NCBI RefSeq assembly: GCF_009671205.1
Contig: NZ_CP045309.1
Span: forward strand, 5,022,001-5,086,000
DNA: 64,000 nucleotides
Reading direction: 5' to 3'
From: Micromonospora terminaliae
Lineage (GTDB): Bacteria > Actinomycetota > Actinomycetes > Mycobacteriales > Micromonosporaceae
Shown piece after piece: positions 34,447 through 43,034 of this stretch. The stretch's first letter is position 1, and every line of letters begins with the position of its first letter. Made by a program: the position numbers and the translations under genes. The notes beneath the pieces were generated by a model that saw only the letters and a program-made list of their open reading frames with translations, ran no database searches and was not told where the DNA came from.

Positions 34447-35405
34447 CCCGTGCCACCCTCGCTCCGCAGCCGGTCCCGCTCCCGCGCGAGGTCGAAATCG
34501 GCAGGCGGATACCCCAGATCCAACCCGTCGAACGTCTCCCTGAGCAGGTGCGCCACCGCCCAGTCGCGGTACCACTTCCGGTCCGCCGGCACCACGAACC
34601 AGGGCGCGTCGTCCGGGCCGCACCGCGCGATCGCCTCGGCGTACGCCGCCCGGTAATCGTCCCACCGGGCCCGGGTGTCCAGATCGCTCGGGTTGTACTT
34701 CCAGTACTTCGTGGGATCGGTGAGCCGCTCCATCAGCCGCTCGCCCTGCTCCTCCCGCGAGATGTGCAGCATGACCTTCACCACGGTGACCGCGTTGTCG
34801 GCCAGTTCCCGCTCGAAGTCGTTGATCAGGTCGTAGCGGCCCCGCCAGGTCGCCTCGTCGACCAGGCCCTCGACCCGGGCGATCAGCACGTCCTCGTAGT
34901 GCGAGCGGTTGAAGACGCCCACGTAGCCGGGCGGCGGGAGGGCCCGGCGGATGCGCCACAGGAAGTCGTGCCGCCGCTCCTCCGCCGTGGGCGGGCCGAA
35001 CGAGCGGATGTGCAGCCCGAGCGGGTTCATGGCGCCGGCCACCCGCTTGACCGTGCCGTCCTTGCCGCCGCAGTCCATGGCCTGGAGCACCAGCAGCACC
35101 CGGCGCGGGCGTCCGCCGGCCAGGTGGGCGCCGGCCTGGGTCGGGGCACTCGTCGCGCTGCCCGGACCGGCGGCGCCCTTCGCGGAGGCGTACAGCATCT
35201 CCTGCTGCCGGCCGAGCTCCGCGCCGAGCAGCTCGACCTGCCCGCGCGCCCACTCCTTGCGCGCCTTGCCGCGCCCGGCCGCCGCGGGCAGCCCCGGCGT
35301 CGACCGGGGGTCGATCGCCGCCAGGTCCACCGGGCCCGGGCCGGCCCGGAGCAGTTCCCGCATCGCCCCGCCCTCGGGCCGCACCACCTCGTCGCCACCG
35401 CTCAT
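34416..35405 (-). CDS. ppk2: PPK2-family polyphosphate:nucleotide phosphotransferase
   Basis: A roughly 329-residue polyphosphate kinase 2, which moves phosphate between polyphosphate and nucleotides. The P-loop-like motif is QAMDCGGKDGTVKRV, the lid contains FNRSHYEDVLIARV, and the later HISREEQGERLMERL and PTKYWKYNPSDL segments are typical of class II/III. ATG 35405 (MSGGDEV) is used; a GTG at 35423 is an alternative. The last codons contain a PHO-box repeat, and the next operon is phosphate uptake, so this is a polyphosphate/phosphate neighbourhood. Confidence 0.88.
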   Translation of the reverse strand: MSGGDEVVRPEGGAMRELLRAGPGPVDLAAIDPRSTPGLPAAAGRGKARKEWARGQVELLGAELGRQQEMLYASAKGAAGPGSATSAPTQAGAHLAGGRPRRVLLVLQAMDCGGKDGTVKRVAGAMNPLGLHIRSFGPPTAEERRHDFLWRIRRALPPPGYVGVFNRSHYEDVLIARVEGLVDEATWRGRYDLINDFERELADNAVTVVKVMLHISREEQGERLMERLTDPTKYWKYNPSDLDTRARWDDYRAAYAEAIARCGPDDAPWFVVPADRKWYRDWAVAHLLRETFDGLDLGYPPADFDLARERDRLRSEGGTGQGEQQVNER

Positions 35406-35521
35406 CCCTCGATCCTCACCCACCTCGCCCGCACCCGCCTCCCGAGCGATGTCACATCCGGGGGCGGCGGCGCATCCAGGGGTACGGGGAGAATGGGAAC
35501 TCCGGGCGGGAGGAGCGCGAC

Positions 35522-36475
35522 GTGCACGAGCGGGCGGCGGAGTTCGAGGCGGAACGCGGGCACCTGCTGGCGGTGGCGCAGCGGATGCTGGGCAGCCGCA
35601 GCGAGGCGGAGGACGCGGTCCAGGAGACCTGGCTGCGGTACGCGGGCGCGCTCGGCGACCCGGCCGCCCGCGAGAAGATCCGGGACCTGCGCGGCTGGCT
35701 CACCACCACCTGCTCACGGATCTGCCTGGACGTGCTCCGCTCCGCCCGGGTGCGCCGCGAGGCGTACCCCGGTCAGTGGCTGCCGGAGCCGGTGGTGAGC
35801 CCGGTGCCGGCCGCGGACGGGTTCGCCCCCGACCCGGCCGAGCGGGTGGTCCGCACCGACCAGCTCGGCACCGCCCTGCTGGTGGTGCTGGAGCGGCTGA
35901 CCCCCGAGCAGCGGGTGGCGTTCGTGCTGCACGACGTCTTCGCCGTGCCGTTCGCCACGGTCGCCGAGGTGCTGGGCACCACTCCGGCGGCGGCCCGGCA
36001 GCTGGCCTCCCGGGGCCGTCGCGCGGTCACCGCTCCCGACGTCCCGCGGCACACCGCCGACCTGGCCGAGCAGCACAAGGTGCTCGCCGCGTTCCTGGCG
36101 GCGGTCGAGTCCGGCGAGCTGGACCGGCTGGCCGAGGTGCTGGCCCCCGACGTGGTGGTGATCGGCGACAGCGGCGGGCACTTCCCGGCCGCCCGCAAGC
36201 CGGTGGTCGGCGCCGAGCTGGCGGGCCGCTTCCTCCTCGGCCTCTTCGGCCAGGCCGCCCGCTGGGGCGGCCCCCTGCACGCCCGGCCGGTGCTGGTCGA
36301 CGGCACGCTGGGCTGGCAGGCGGAGACGGTCTACCGGGACGGCCGGCCGCTGCGGATGGTCACCTCGTTCGCCGTGCACGACGGGCGGATCACCGCCGTG
36401 TTCAACCAGCTCAACCCCGAGAAGGTGGAGCACCTGAGCGGGGTCGAGGAAGGCGGTTGGCCGCCGCGCTACTGA
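35522..36475 (+). CDS. ECF sigma factor, ECF41/SigJ type with SnoaL-like C-terminus
   Basis: A 317-residue extracytoplasmic-function sigma factor. Region 2 (about residues 8-75) has QRMLGSRSEAEDAVQETWLRY; region 4 (about 125-180) has ERLTPEQRVAFVLHDVFAVPF. A SnoaL-like domain (about 190-315) follows, with the ECF41 hallmarks GDSGG and a C-terminal NPEKVEHL motif (consensus DGGGK and NPDKL). In ECF41 the extension regulates sigma activity in place of an anti-sigma factor. The usual partner oxidoreductase or carboxymuconolactone decarboxylase is not adjacent. GTG start at 35522. Confidence 0.88.
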   Translation: MHERAAEFEAERGHLLAVAQRMLGSRSEAEDAVQETWLRYAGALGDPAAREKIRDLRGWLTTTCSRICLDVLRSARVRREAYPGQWLPEPVVSPVPAADGFAPDPAERVVRTDQLGTALLVVLERLTPEQRVAFVLHDVFAVPFATVAEVLGTTPAAARQLASRGRRAVTAPDVPRHTADLAEQHKVLAAFLAAVESGELDRLAEVLAPDVVVIGDSGGHFPAARKPVVGAELAGRFLLGLFGQAARWGGPLHARPVLVDGTLGWQAETVYRDGRPLRMVTSFAVHDGRITAVFNQLNPEKVEHLSGVEEGGWPPRY

Positions 36476-36482
36476 GGCCGGC

Positions 36483-36989
36483 TCAGACCACCAGGGAGAG
36501 CCACTTCCGGTACGACGTGGCGAACGGCTCGGTGCCGTCACCGAGCGCGCCGAGCAGCCAGCGGCCCGCCGCCTCGGCCTCGGCCACCACGTCGTCCGGG
36601 TAGCCCCAGCGGGCCCGGTGCTCGGCGAACTCGTCCTCGTCGCGCAGCTCGACGAGGCCGGTCTCCCGCCGGCGCACCACGTCCAGGTCGAGGTCGATGA
36701 GGTGGACGGTCTCCTCGCCCTCCCAGCGGGCCGGGGTGGCGATGTCGCAGTAGACCTCGCTGGTGCGTGGGGGCGGGTTGAACATGCCGGTCCACCAGCC
36801 GTGGTGGGGCACCAGCAGGACGAACGGAATCTGCTCCACGGAGGGCCGGCCGTGGTAGACCGACTCGGTGCCGGCCGGCACGCCCAGCCAGACGCCGAGG
36901 TCGTCCTCGGCGAGCCGGCGCGCCGGGTAGTCGCGGTGTGCGCTGCCGTCGTACTTGCGGTAGATCACGCGGACCACGTCGCTCGGCAT
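36483..36989 (-). CDS. DUF402 protein
   Basis: A 168-residue protein of the DUF402 family (FomD/Ntdp-like), members of which are nucleoside di/triphosphate or CMP-phosphonate hydrolases. Typical sequence features are VIYRKYDGSAHRDYPAR, the WTGMFNPPPRTSEVYCDI block and the acidic DLDLDVVRRRETGLVELRDE metal-binding strand. ATG 36989. Substrate in this host is unknown. The stop lies 7 bases after the sigma factor stop (convergent). Confidence 0.83.
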   Translation of the reverse strand: MPSDVVRVIYRKYDGSAHRDYPARRLAEDDLGVWLGVPAGTESVYHGRPSVEQIPFVLLVPHHGWWTGMFNPPPRTSEVYCDIATPARWEGEETVHLIDLDLDVVRRRETGLVELRDEDEFAEHRARWGYPDDVVAEAEAAGRWLLGALGDGTEPFATSYRKWLSLVV

Positions 36990-37113
36990 GACTGGCACCC
37001 TAACCGATTCCGGCCACGCGACGCGATCGGCAGGTAACCGGACGCGACGCGGCCGCCACGCCACGCGCCGGAGCCGCCCGCCCCCTGTCGGCAGGGGCGG
37101 GTACGGTCGCACG

Positions 37114-39255
37114 GTGACCGCGCCCCGCACCGCCACCGGCCCCGTCCCGAAGAAGCGCCGGGGCGGTCGGCCCGGTGGCGGCGAGCTGCTGGCGGCGGCG
37201 GTCGGCAAGGTCCCGGGGGGCGCCGCCCGGCCCGGCCAGCAGCAGATGGCCGAGGCGATCGAGCGCAGCATCGGCTCCGGCGAGCACCTGCTGGTGCAGG
37301 CCGGCACGGGCACCGGCAAGTCGCTGGCCTACCTGGCCCCGGCGCTGACCGTGGACGGCCCCGTGGTGGTCTCCACCGCCACCCTGGCGCTCCAGTCCCA
37401 GCTGGTCGACCACGACCTGCCCCGGCTGGCCGACGCGGTCGAGCCGGTGCTCGGCCGCCGCCCCACCTTCGCGGTGCTGAAGGGGCGCCACCACTACCTG
37501 TGCCTGGCGCGGCTGGACAGCTCGGTCGAGGAGGAGCCGGAGGACACGCTCTTCGACGCGCCGCGCCCGAGCGGCGGCGGCACGAAGTGGCTCGGTGAGG
37601 CGGGCCGGCTGGGCAAGCAGATGCAGCGGCTGCGCGACTGGGCCGAGGAGACCGCCACCGGCGACCGGGACGAGCTGGACCCGGGCGTCGACGACCAGGT
37701 GTGGCGGAGCGTGTCGATGCCGGCCCGGGAGTGCGTGGGCGCCACCCGCTGCCCGTTCGGCCAGGAGTGCTTCGCGGAGGCGTCCCGGGCCCGGGCCCGC
37801 GAGGCGGACATCGTGGTCACCAACCACAGCCTGCTCGCCGTCGACATGCTCGCCGGGCGGCACATCGTCCCGCCGCACAAGCTGCTCGTGGTCGACGAGG
37901 CGCACGAGCTGGCCGACCGGGTCTCCTCGGCGGCGCAGGCCGAACTCGAACCCCAGCTCATCGACCGGTCCGCCCGCCGGGCCCGGCCGCTGCTGCGCCC
38001 CGACGTGGCCGAACGGCTCACCGAGGCCGGCGACGCGCTCGCCGTGGGGCTGGCCGAGGCACCGGCCGGGCGGCTCACCAACGGCCTGCCGCCCGCGCTG
38101 CGCGAGGCGTGCACCCTGCTCGACGCGGCCACCCGGGCGGCGCTCGAGGCGATCGGCGACATCAAGGCCGACGACCCGGACCCGGTGCGCAAGCAGCAGG
38201 CCAAGGCCGTGCTGGACGAGCTGTCCACCACCGCGCAGCGGCTGCTGGAGGAGGCCGACCACGACGTGGCCTGGGTGGAGAAGCCGGAGAACGGCAGCCG
38301 CCGCGCGCTGGTCGTGGCGCCGCTGTCGGTCGCCGGCACCCTCGCCACCCACCTCTACGACGAGCGCACCGTGGTCGCCACCTCGGCCACCCTGGCGCTG
38401 GGCGGCCGGTTCGACACGGTGGCCCGGGCGCTGGGCCTGGACGCGCCGCCGCCCGCCCCGCCGTCCCCCGCCGCCGCCGCGCTGGCCACCGCCGCCGCCG
38501 CCGGCCGCGGCGGCACCGCTCCCCCGGTGGCGAGCGCCGACGGCAGCCGCGCGGCGATCGGCACCGTCCCGGCGACCGAGGGGCCCGGCTGGACGTCGCT
38601 CGACGTCGGCTCGCCCTTCGACTACGCCCGGCAGGGCATCCTGTACGTCGCCGCGCACCTGCCCCGGCCCAGCGTCTCCGGGCTGCCCGAGGCGGCCGGC
38701 GAGGAGCTGCTGGCGCTGGTCGGGGCGCTCGGTGGGCGTACCCTCGGGCTCTTCTCCTCCCGCCGGGCCGCGCAGCAGGCGGCGGAGCTGCTCCGGGCGC
38801 GCACCGACCTGCCGGTGCTGCTCCAGGGCGAGGAGGCGCTGCCGCTGCTGGTCCGCCGGTTCCGCGAGGAGCGGGAGAGCTGCCTGTTCGGGGTGATGTC
38901 GCTCTGGCAGGGGGTGGACGTGCCGGGCGACTCCTGCCAGCTCGTGGTGATCGACCGGCTGCCCTTCCCGCGGCCGGACGAGCCGCTCGCGGCGGCCCGG
39001 GCGGCGGCCGTCGACGCCGGGGGCGGCTCCGGCTTCGCGGCGGTGAGCGTGCCCATCGCGGCGGTCCGGCTGGCCCAGGGCGTCGGCCGGCTGATCCGGG
39101 CCACCGGCGACCGGGGCGTGGTGGCGGTGCTCGACTCCCGGCTGGAGACCGCCCGGGGCTACGGCCCGTTCCTGCGCCGCTCGCTGCCCCCGTTCTGGTA
39201 CACCACCCGCCCGGACGTGGCCCGGGGCGCGCTGGAACGGCTCCGGAAGAGCTGA
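37114..39255 (+). CDS. DinG/XPD-family ATP-dependent DNA helicase
   Basis: A 713-residue superfamily 2 helicase. Walker A is AGTGTGKS (about residues 65-72), the DEAH box is at 261-264, and the four Cys expected to hold a 4Fe-4S cluster are in HHYLCLARL, ARECVGATRCPFGQEC. Motif VI is QGVGRLIRATGDRG near residue 655. A low-complexity Ala/Pro/Gly insertion of about 35 residues sits near residues 448-482, between helicase motifs. Likely role in DNA repair or R-loop removal. GTG at 37114. Confidence 0.9.
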   Translation: MTAPRTATGPVPKKRRGGRPGGGELLAAAVGKVPGGAARPGQQQMAEAIERSIGSGEHLLVQAGTGTGKSLAYLAPALTVDGPVVVSTATLALQSQLVDHDLPRLADAVEPVLGRRPTFAVLKGRHHYLCLARLDSSVEEEPEDTLFDAPRPSGGGTKWLGEAGRLGKQMQRLRDWAEETATGDRDELDPGVDDQVWRSVSMPARECVGATRCPFGQECFAEASRARAREADIVVTNHSLLAVDMLAGRHIVPPHKLLVVDEAHELADRVSSAAQAELEPQLIDRSARRARPLLRPDVAERLTEAGDALAVGLAEAPAGRLTNGLPPALREACTLLDAATRAALEAIGDIKADDPDPVRKQQAKAVLDELSTTAQRLLEEADHDVAWVEKPENGSRRALVVAPLSVAGTLATHLYDERTVVATSATLALGGRFDTVARALGLDAPPPAPPSPAAAALATAAAAGRGGTAPPVASADGSRAAIGTVPATEGPGWTSLDVGSPFDYARQGILYVAAHLPRPSVSGLPEAAGEELLALVGALGGRTLGLFSSRRAAQQAAELLRARTDLPVLLQGEEALPLLVRRFREERESCLFGVMSLWQGVDVPGDSCQLVVIDRLPFPRPDEPLAAARAAAVDAGGGSGFAAVSVPIAAVRLAQGVGRLIRATGDRGVVAVLDSRLETARGYGPFLRRSLPPFWYTTRPDVARGALERLRKS

Positions 39256-39292
39256 CGCCCGCGCCTCCCCAGGCAGGGGCGACGCGGGCGTC
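39254..39292. terminator. Bidirectional terminator hairpin
   Basis: Perfect 10-bp arms (GACGCCCGCG / CGCGGGCGTC) around a 19-base loop that can also fold. It overlaps the helicase stop codon and ends 16 bases before the stop of the convergent AI-2E-type gene. Confidence 0.65.
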
Positions 39293-39307
39293 CGAGGCTG
39301 GGCCGGG

Positions 39308-40624
39308 TCAGGGCGCCTGGGAGGCGACCACCACGGCGTCCGGCGGGGTGTCCGGCACGGTCCGCGCGGCGAGCCGACGGATGGCGGTGTTGAGCACGGC
39401 GATCAGCGGCACCGCGACCAGCGCGCCGGCGATGCCGGCCAGCACCACCCCGGCGGCGATGCCGATGATCACGGCGAGCGGGTGGATGGCCACCGCCCGG
39501 CCCATGATCAGGGGCTGGAGCACGTGCCCCTCGACCTGCTGCACGCCGATGACCACGCCCAGGATGATCAGCGCGGTCACCGGGCCGCTGTCGACCAGCG
39601 CCACCAGCACGGCCACCACGCCGGACAGGAAGGCGCCGACGATCGGGATGAACGCGCCCAGGAAGACCAGCGCGGCCAGCGGGAACGCGAACGGGATGTC
39701 GAAGATGACCAGGAAGATGCCGATGCCCACGGCGTCGATGAAGGCGACCAGCACAGTGGCCCGCACGTAGGCGCCGAGCGTCGCCCAGGAGGCCCGGCCG
39801 GCGTCGTCCACCTTCCAGCGGGCCTTGACCGGCAGCAGCCGGACCAGGAACCGCCAGATGTTGCTGCCGTCCCGGAGGAAGAAGAAGGTCGCGAAGAGCA
39901 CCAGGACCGTGCCGGTGAGCACCTCGGCCAGAGTGGCCGCCGTGTTGAGCGCCCCGCTGGTGAACTTCTCGGTGTTGCCGTTGATCCAGCTCTGCGCCTC
40001 GTCGATGTAGCGGTTGAGCTGGCCGTCGGAGAGGTGCAACGGACCGGTCTTGAGCCAGTCCTGGATCTGCCGGACGCCCTGCGACGACTTCTCGCTCAGC
40101 TCCGGCACGCCCTGGATGAACTCGTTCACCACGAGGGTCAGGGTGCCGATCACGGCGGCCAGGCCGCCGACCAGCACCACGCCGGTGGCCAGCGAGCGGG
40201 GCAGGCGGGCCCTGAGCAGCCAGCCGACCGCCGGGGCGAGCAGCGCGGAGAGCAGCAGCGCGACCGCCAGCGGAATGATCACGATGCGGATCGTGCCGAC
40301 GATCTTGAGCAGCGACCAGGTCACGATGCCGATGACGATGAGCCGCCAGCACCAGGCCGCGGCGAGCCGCAGCGCGTGCGGCACCTCCCCGTCGTCCTGG
40401 CTGTTCGTCGAGGCGAACACGGGGGCGGAGGGCTCCGCGCCCACCACGGTCGCCGTCGGGGGCGCCGCCGGGCCGGGCGAGGAGGGCGAGGCCACGCGCT
40501 CGTCCGGATCGGCCGGCCGACGGGCCCGCGCCGACTCGCGGCCGGACTCGTACGCGCGGCGGAGCCGTCCGCGCATCCGCTCGAAGCGGCTCAAGCGCAC
40601 CTCCCGCAACTTCGATCCGCCCAT
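39308..40624 (-). CDS. AI-2E-family transporter (TqsA/PerM type)
   Basis: A 438-residue polytopic membrane protein. After a charged N-terminus of about 85 residues come about eight helices. Family blocks are seen as NEFIQGVPELSEKSSQGV, LFATFFFLRDG and the conserved end LGAFIPIVGAFLSGVVAV and QQVEGHVLQPLIMGRAV. Function in actinomycetes is not known; related proteins export signals or exchange sodium for protons. ATG 40624 is chosen; upstream residues belong to other frames. Confidence 0.87.
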   Translation of the reverse strand: MGGSKLREVRLSRFERMRGRLRRAYESGRESARARRPADPDERVASPSSPGPAAPPTATVVGAEPSAPVFASTNSQDDGEVPHALRLAAAWCWRLIVIGIVTWSLLKIVGTIRIVIIPLAVALLLSALLAPAVGWLLRARLPRSLATGVVLVGGLAAVIGTLTLVVNEFIQGVPELSEKSSQGVRQIQDWLKTGPLHLSDGQLNRYIDEAQSWINGNTEKFTSGALNTAATLAEVLTGTVLVLFATFFFLRDGSNIWRFLVRLLPVKARWKVDDAGRASWATLGAYVRATVLVAFIDAVGIGIFLVIFDIPFAFPLAALVFLGAFIPIVGAFLSGVVAVLVALVDSGPVTALIILGVVIGVQQVEGHVLQPLIMGRAVAIHPLAVIIGIAAGVVLAGIAGALVAVPLIAVLNTAIRRLAARTVPDTPPDAVVVASQAP

Positions 40625-40748
40625 GCAACAGGGTGGACAGGATACGTCCGTCCGCCCCACCCTAGGGCGACTCCGCCACACATTGCCCCCCTGCCGCCCC
40701 GCCCAACCACGCCGGGATCGACCGGTGGGCACGCGGTAGCGTCTTCGC

Positions 40749-41096
40749 GTGACCGCCGACCAGAACCTCGACACCGGGCTGCCGATCCGCCTGCTGCACG
40801 ACCGTGTGCTCGTGCGTACCGAGAACGGCGAGGGGGAACGCCGCTCCACCGCCGGCATCGTGATCCCGGCCACCGCGGCGGTCGGCAAGCGGCTGGCCTG
40901 GGCCACCGCCGTGGGCGTCGGCCCGCACGTCCGCTCCATCGTCTCCGGGGACCGGGTGCTCTTCGACCCGGACGACCGCTCCGAGGTCGAACTGCACGGC
41001 CGCGCGTACGTGCTGCTCCGCGAGCGGGACGTGCACGCCGTGGCGGCGGAGCGGGTGGACACCGGGTCGACCGGCTCGACCGGCCTCTACCTCTAG
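40749..41096 (+). CDS. GroES-like co-chaperonin protein
   Basis: A 115-residue Cpn10-fold protein: PIRLLHDRVLVRTENGE at the start, STAGIVIPATAA for the mobile loop region, and SGDRVLFDPDDRSEVELHGRAYVLLRERDV at the end. It is more diverged than the usual GroES (lacks the KEKPQ-like strand) and carries a GST-rich tail. No groEL is next to it; the groEL in this window is 13 kb away. It could be an alternative co-chaperonin. GTG at 40749. Confidence 0.78.
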   Translation: MTADQNLDTGLPIRLLHDRVLVRTENGEGERRSTAGIVIPATAAVGKRLAWATAVGVGPHVRSIVSGDRVLFDPDDRSEVELHGRAYVLLRERDVHAVAAERVDTGSTGSTGLYL

Positions 41097-41166
41097 GCAC
41101 GGCGCCGCCGTTTGCGCCGCTGCCCGGCGGGAAGCCCCAGGCACGACCGCGCCCTGGGGAGGGATC

Positions 41167-41334
41167 ATGCCGGTAGTCGTGAAGAAGATCCTCGCCTGGG
41201 GATTCCTCGCGTTCCTGATCTACTTCATGGCCTTCCGGCCGGACGGCGCGGCCCAGCTGTTCAAGGGGATCGGGGTGGCCCTGATGGCCATCGCCCAGGG
41301 CCTCGGTGACTTCCTCACCGGCCTCATGAGCTGA
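41167..41334 (+). CDS. Small membrane-associated protein (55 aa)
   Basis: A 55-residue protein starting MPVVVKKILAWGFLAFLIYF, with one clear transmembrane helix (residues about 8-22) and a second amphipathic or hydrophobic stretch (GIGVALMAIAQGLGDFLTGLM). The ATG is preceded by GAGGGAT, a usable ribosome site. I do not recognise a family; the size and helical pattern are like small membrane proteins common next to housekeeping genes in actinomycetes. Confidence 0.7.
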   Translation: MPVVVKKILAWGFLAFLIYFMAFRPDGAAQLFKGIGVALMAIAQGLGDFLTGLMS

Positions 41335-41353
41335 CCCGCCCCCGGGAGCCGCG

Positions 41354-42796
41354 TCAGGCCGGCGGCCAGGGGGCGCTGGAGCGGGCGCCGTGCCAGCCGG
41401 ACGGGCCGTAGCCGGGCGGGAAAGCCGGCGGTGGCGGCGGAGCCAGCACCACGGGGATCGGCACCACCGGCTCGTCCGGGGCCTCGACCGCGCGCCGCGA
41501 CCCGTCCGGGAAGCGCAGGAGGTAGCGCTGCCCGTCCCAGACCCCGACCGGCGCCTGCGGGTCCCGGCCCACGAAGAACGACCGGTACGCCCCGATCGCG
41601 TCGAGCAGTTCCCGCTCCTCCCGCGCCGTCCGGTCCCGCTCGGCGGGCTTGCCGTCCAGCCCTCGGCGCATCCCGTCGCGCAGCAGCGCCAGCCGGGTGG
41701 CGGCGAACTGGTAACCGCGCATCGCCTTCACCCCGCCGTCGCCGGCCACCCGCCGGGCCCAGGTGCGGGCGGCGTGCCGCCGGCCGAGGCTGCCCAGCGC
41801 GGCCACCTCGGGCGGGGTGAGCCAGCCCGCCCGCACGTAGTCCGGCAGGGTGCGCTCGGTGAGCCGCCCCTCCCAGGCGCGCAGCCAGACGGCCAGCCCC
41901 ACCGTGCCGAAGAAGATCGGCACCATCACGCCGATGTAGCCGTAGAGCGCGATCAGCGGCTGGCCCGTGGCGGCGGCCAGCGAGGGCAGCAGGTTCCACG
42001 TGCCATGCAGCATCATGGCCAGCAGCAGGCCGGCGATCGGGGCGAGGATGCGCACCCGCCGGTCGGCGGTCCGCGCGGCGACGCCCAGACCCACACCCGT
42101 CATCGAGGTGAAGAGCGGGTGGGCGAAGCCGAACAGCAGGATCCGCACGATGAAGATCGCGATCACCTGGCGGGCGCCGGTGGCCGGGCCGTACTCCTCG
42201 ACGCCAGTGCGGTAGCCGTAGCCGCCCAGGTAGAGGATGTTCTCCACCATGGCGAAGCCGACCGCGGAGAGCCCGCAGTAGACCAGGCCGTCGGTGACCC
42301 CGGAGAACTCCCGGCGGCGGAAGATCAGCAGCAGGAGCGGGCCGGCCGCCTTGGTCAGCTCCTCGATGAACGGGGCGACCAGCACGGCGGTCAGCGCCGA
42401 GGGCAGCCCCCAGTCCTCGAACAGCCGGGCGCCGGTCTCGTTGACCAGCAGCGAGATGGCGGTGGAGACGAACGCGCCCCAGGCGAAGCAGAAGATCAGA
42501 TACTTCAGCGGCTCGGGCTCGTAGCGGTCGAGCCAGAGGAAGCAGGACACCAGCACCGGCACCGGCAGGATCGCCGCGATCACGCCCACCAGCAGCGCCT
42601 CGGCACCCAGGCTCTCGCCCAGGGTGAAGACCATGAAGACCGCGCCGGCGGCGATCAGCAGCACCACACCGGCCAGCGCCAGGAACCGCCGCCAGCCGAT
42701 CCGGCGCAGTGGCATCCGGGGGGCCGGCGACCCGGGCGGAACGGCGGGCGCGGTCGGCGGCGGCGGCAGGGCTCCGCCGGGCGGGGTGACGGCCAT
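41354..42796 (-). CDS. PrsW-family intramembrane metalloprotease
   Basis: A 480-residue protein with a Pro-rich start, eight or more helices and a long cytoplasmic C-terminal part. The three PrsW active-site motifs are visible: APFIEELTKAAG (EExxK), FGFAHPLFTS and MLHGTWNLLPS. In Bacillus PrsW cleaves an anti-sigma factor; an equivalent target here is unknown. The C-terminal about 150 residues (RTLPDYVRAGWLTPPEV onward) are an actinobacterial extension. Start ATG 42796. Confidence 0.88.
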   Translation of the reverse strand: MAVTPPGGALPPPPTAPAVPPGSPAPRMPLRRIGWRRFLALAGVVLLIAAGAVFMVFTLGESLGAEALLVGVIAAILPVPVLVSCFLWLDRYEPEPLKYLIFCFAWGAFVSTAISLLVNETGARLFEDWGLPSALTAVLVAPFIEELTKAAGPLLLLIFRRREFSGVTDGLVYCGLSAVGFAMVENILYLGGYGYRTGVEEYGPATGARQVIAIFIVRILLFGFAHPLFTSMTGVGLGVAARTADRRVRILAPIAGLLLAMMLHGTWNLLPSLAAATGQPLIALYGYIGVMVPIFFGTVGLAVWLRAWEGRLTERTLPDYVRAGWLTPPEVAALGSLGRRHAARTWARRVAGDGGVKAMRGYQFAATRLALLRDGMRRGLDGKPAERDRTAREERELLDAIGAYRSFFVGRDPQAPVGVWDGQRYLLRFPDGSRRAVEAPDEPVVPIPVVLAPPPPPAFPPGYGPSGWHGARSSAPWPPA

Positions 42797-42860
42797 GCGG
42801 TCAGCGTAGTCACCCGCGACCCACTGGTCCGGTCGCATCGCGGCCGCTATGCTCCCGAAC

Positions 42861-42981
42861 AGGTCACGAGTGCCAGCGCGAAGCCCCGGCTTGCTGGCCG
42901 GCAACCCTCGTCGAGTTCGCGGTGGGGTGCCCCGGGTGATGACCGGGCCCAGCCCGAACCGCGTGCTGGGCAAGCGCGGAC
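42861..42981 (+). promoter_or_regulatory. SAM-IV riboswitch
   Basis: The sequence from GGTCACGAGTGCCAGCG through GCTTGCTGGCCGGCAACCC, GGTGGGGTGCCCCGGGTGA, TGACCGGGCCC to the trailing GGGCAAGCGCGGACC reads as the SAM-IV consensus: GGTCA/TGACC outer pairing, the GCCAGC/GCTGGC stem, and the conserved GGCAACCC and GGGGTGCCCCGGG elements. It lies 54 bases before the class V aminotransferase and would lower its expression when S-adenosylmethionine is high. Confidence 0.88.
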
Positions 42982-43034
42982 CCCGTTCCCGGTGCCCACC
43001 CACCCGGGGTCCCCTGGACCCGGGAGGCTCCGGC

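Noticed and set aside
33618..35798. 726-codon plus-strand frame over pit, DUF47 and ppk2
   Set aside because: Runs antisense to three well-defined genes and looks like composition-driven sequence.
37000..38658. 552-codon minus-strand frame over the helicase
   Set aside because: Antisense to a complete DinG-type helicase; Gly/Arg/Val-rich with no motif.
42849..43034. N-terminal extension of the class V aminotransferase
   Set aside because: The added residues are translated SAM-IV riboswitch sequence; the enzyme starts at the ATG at 43035 with a proper ribosome site.
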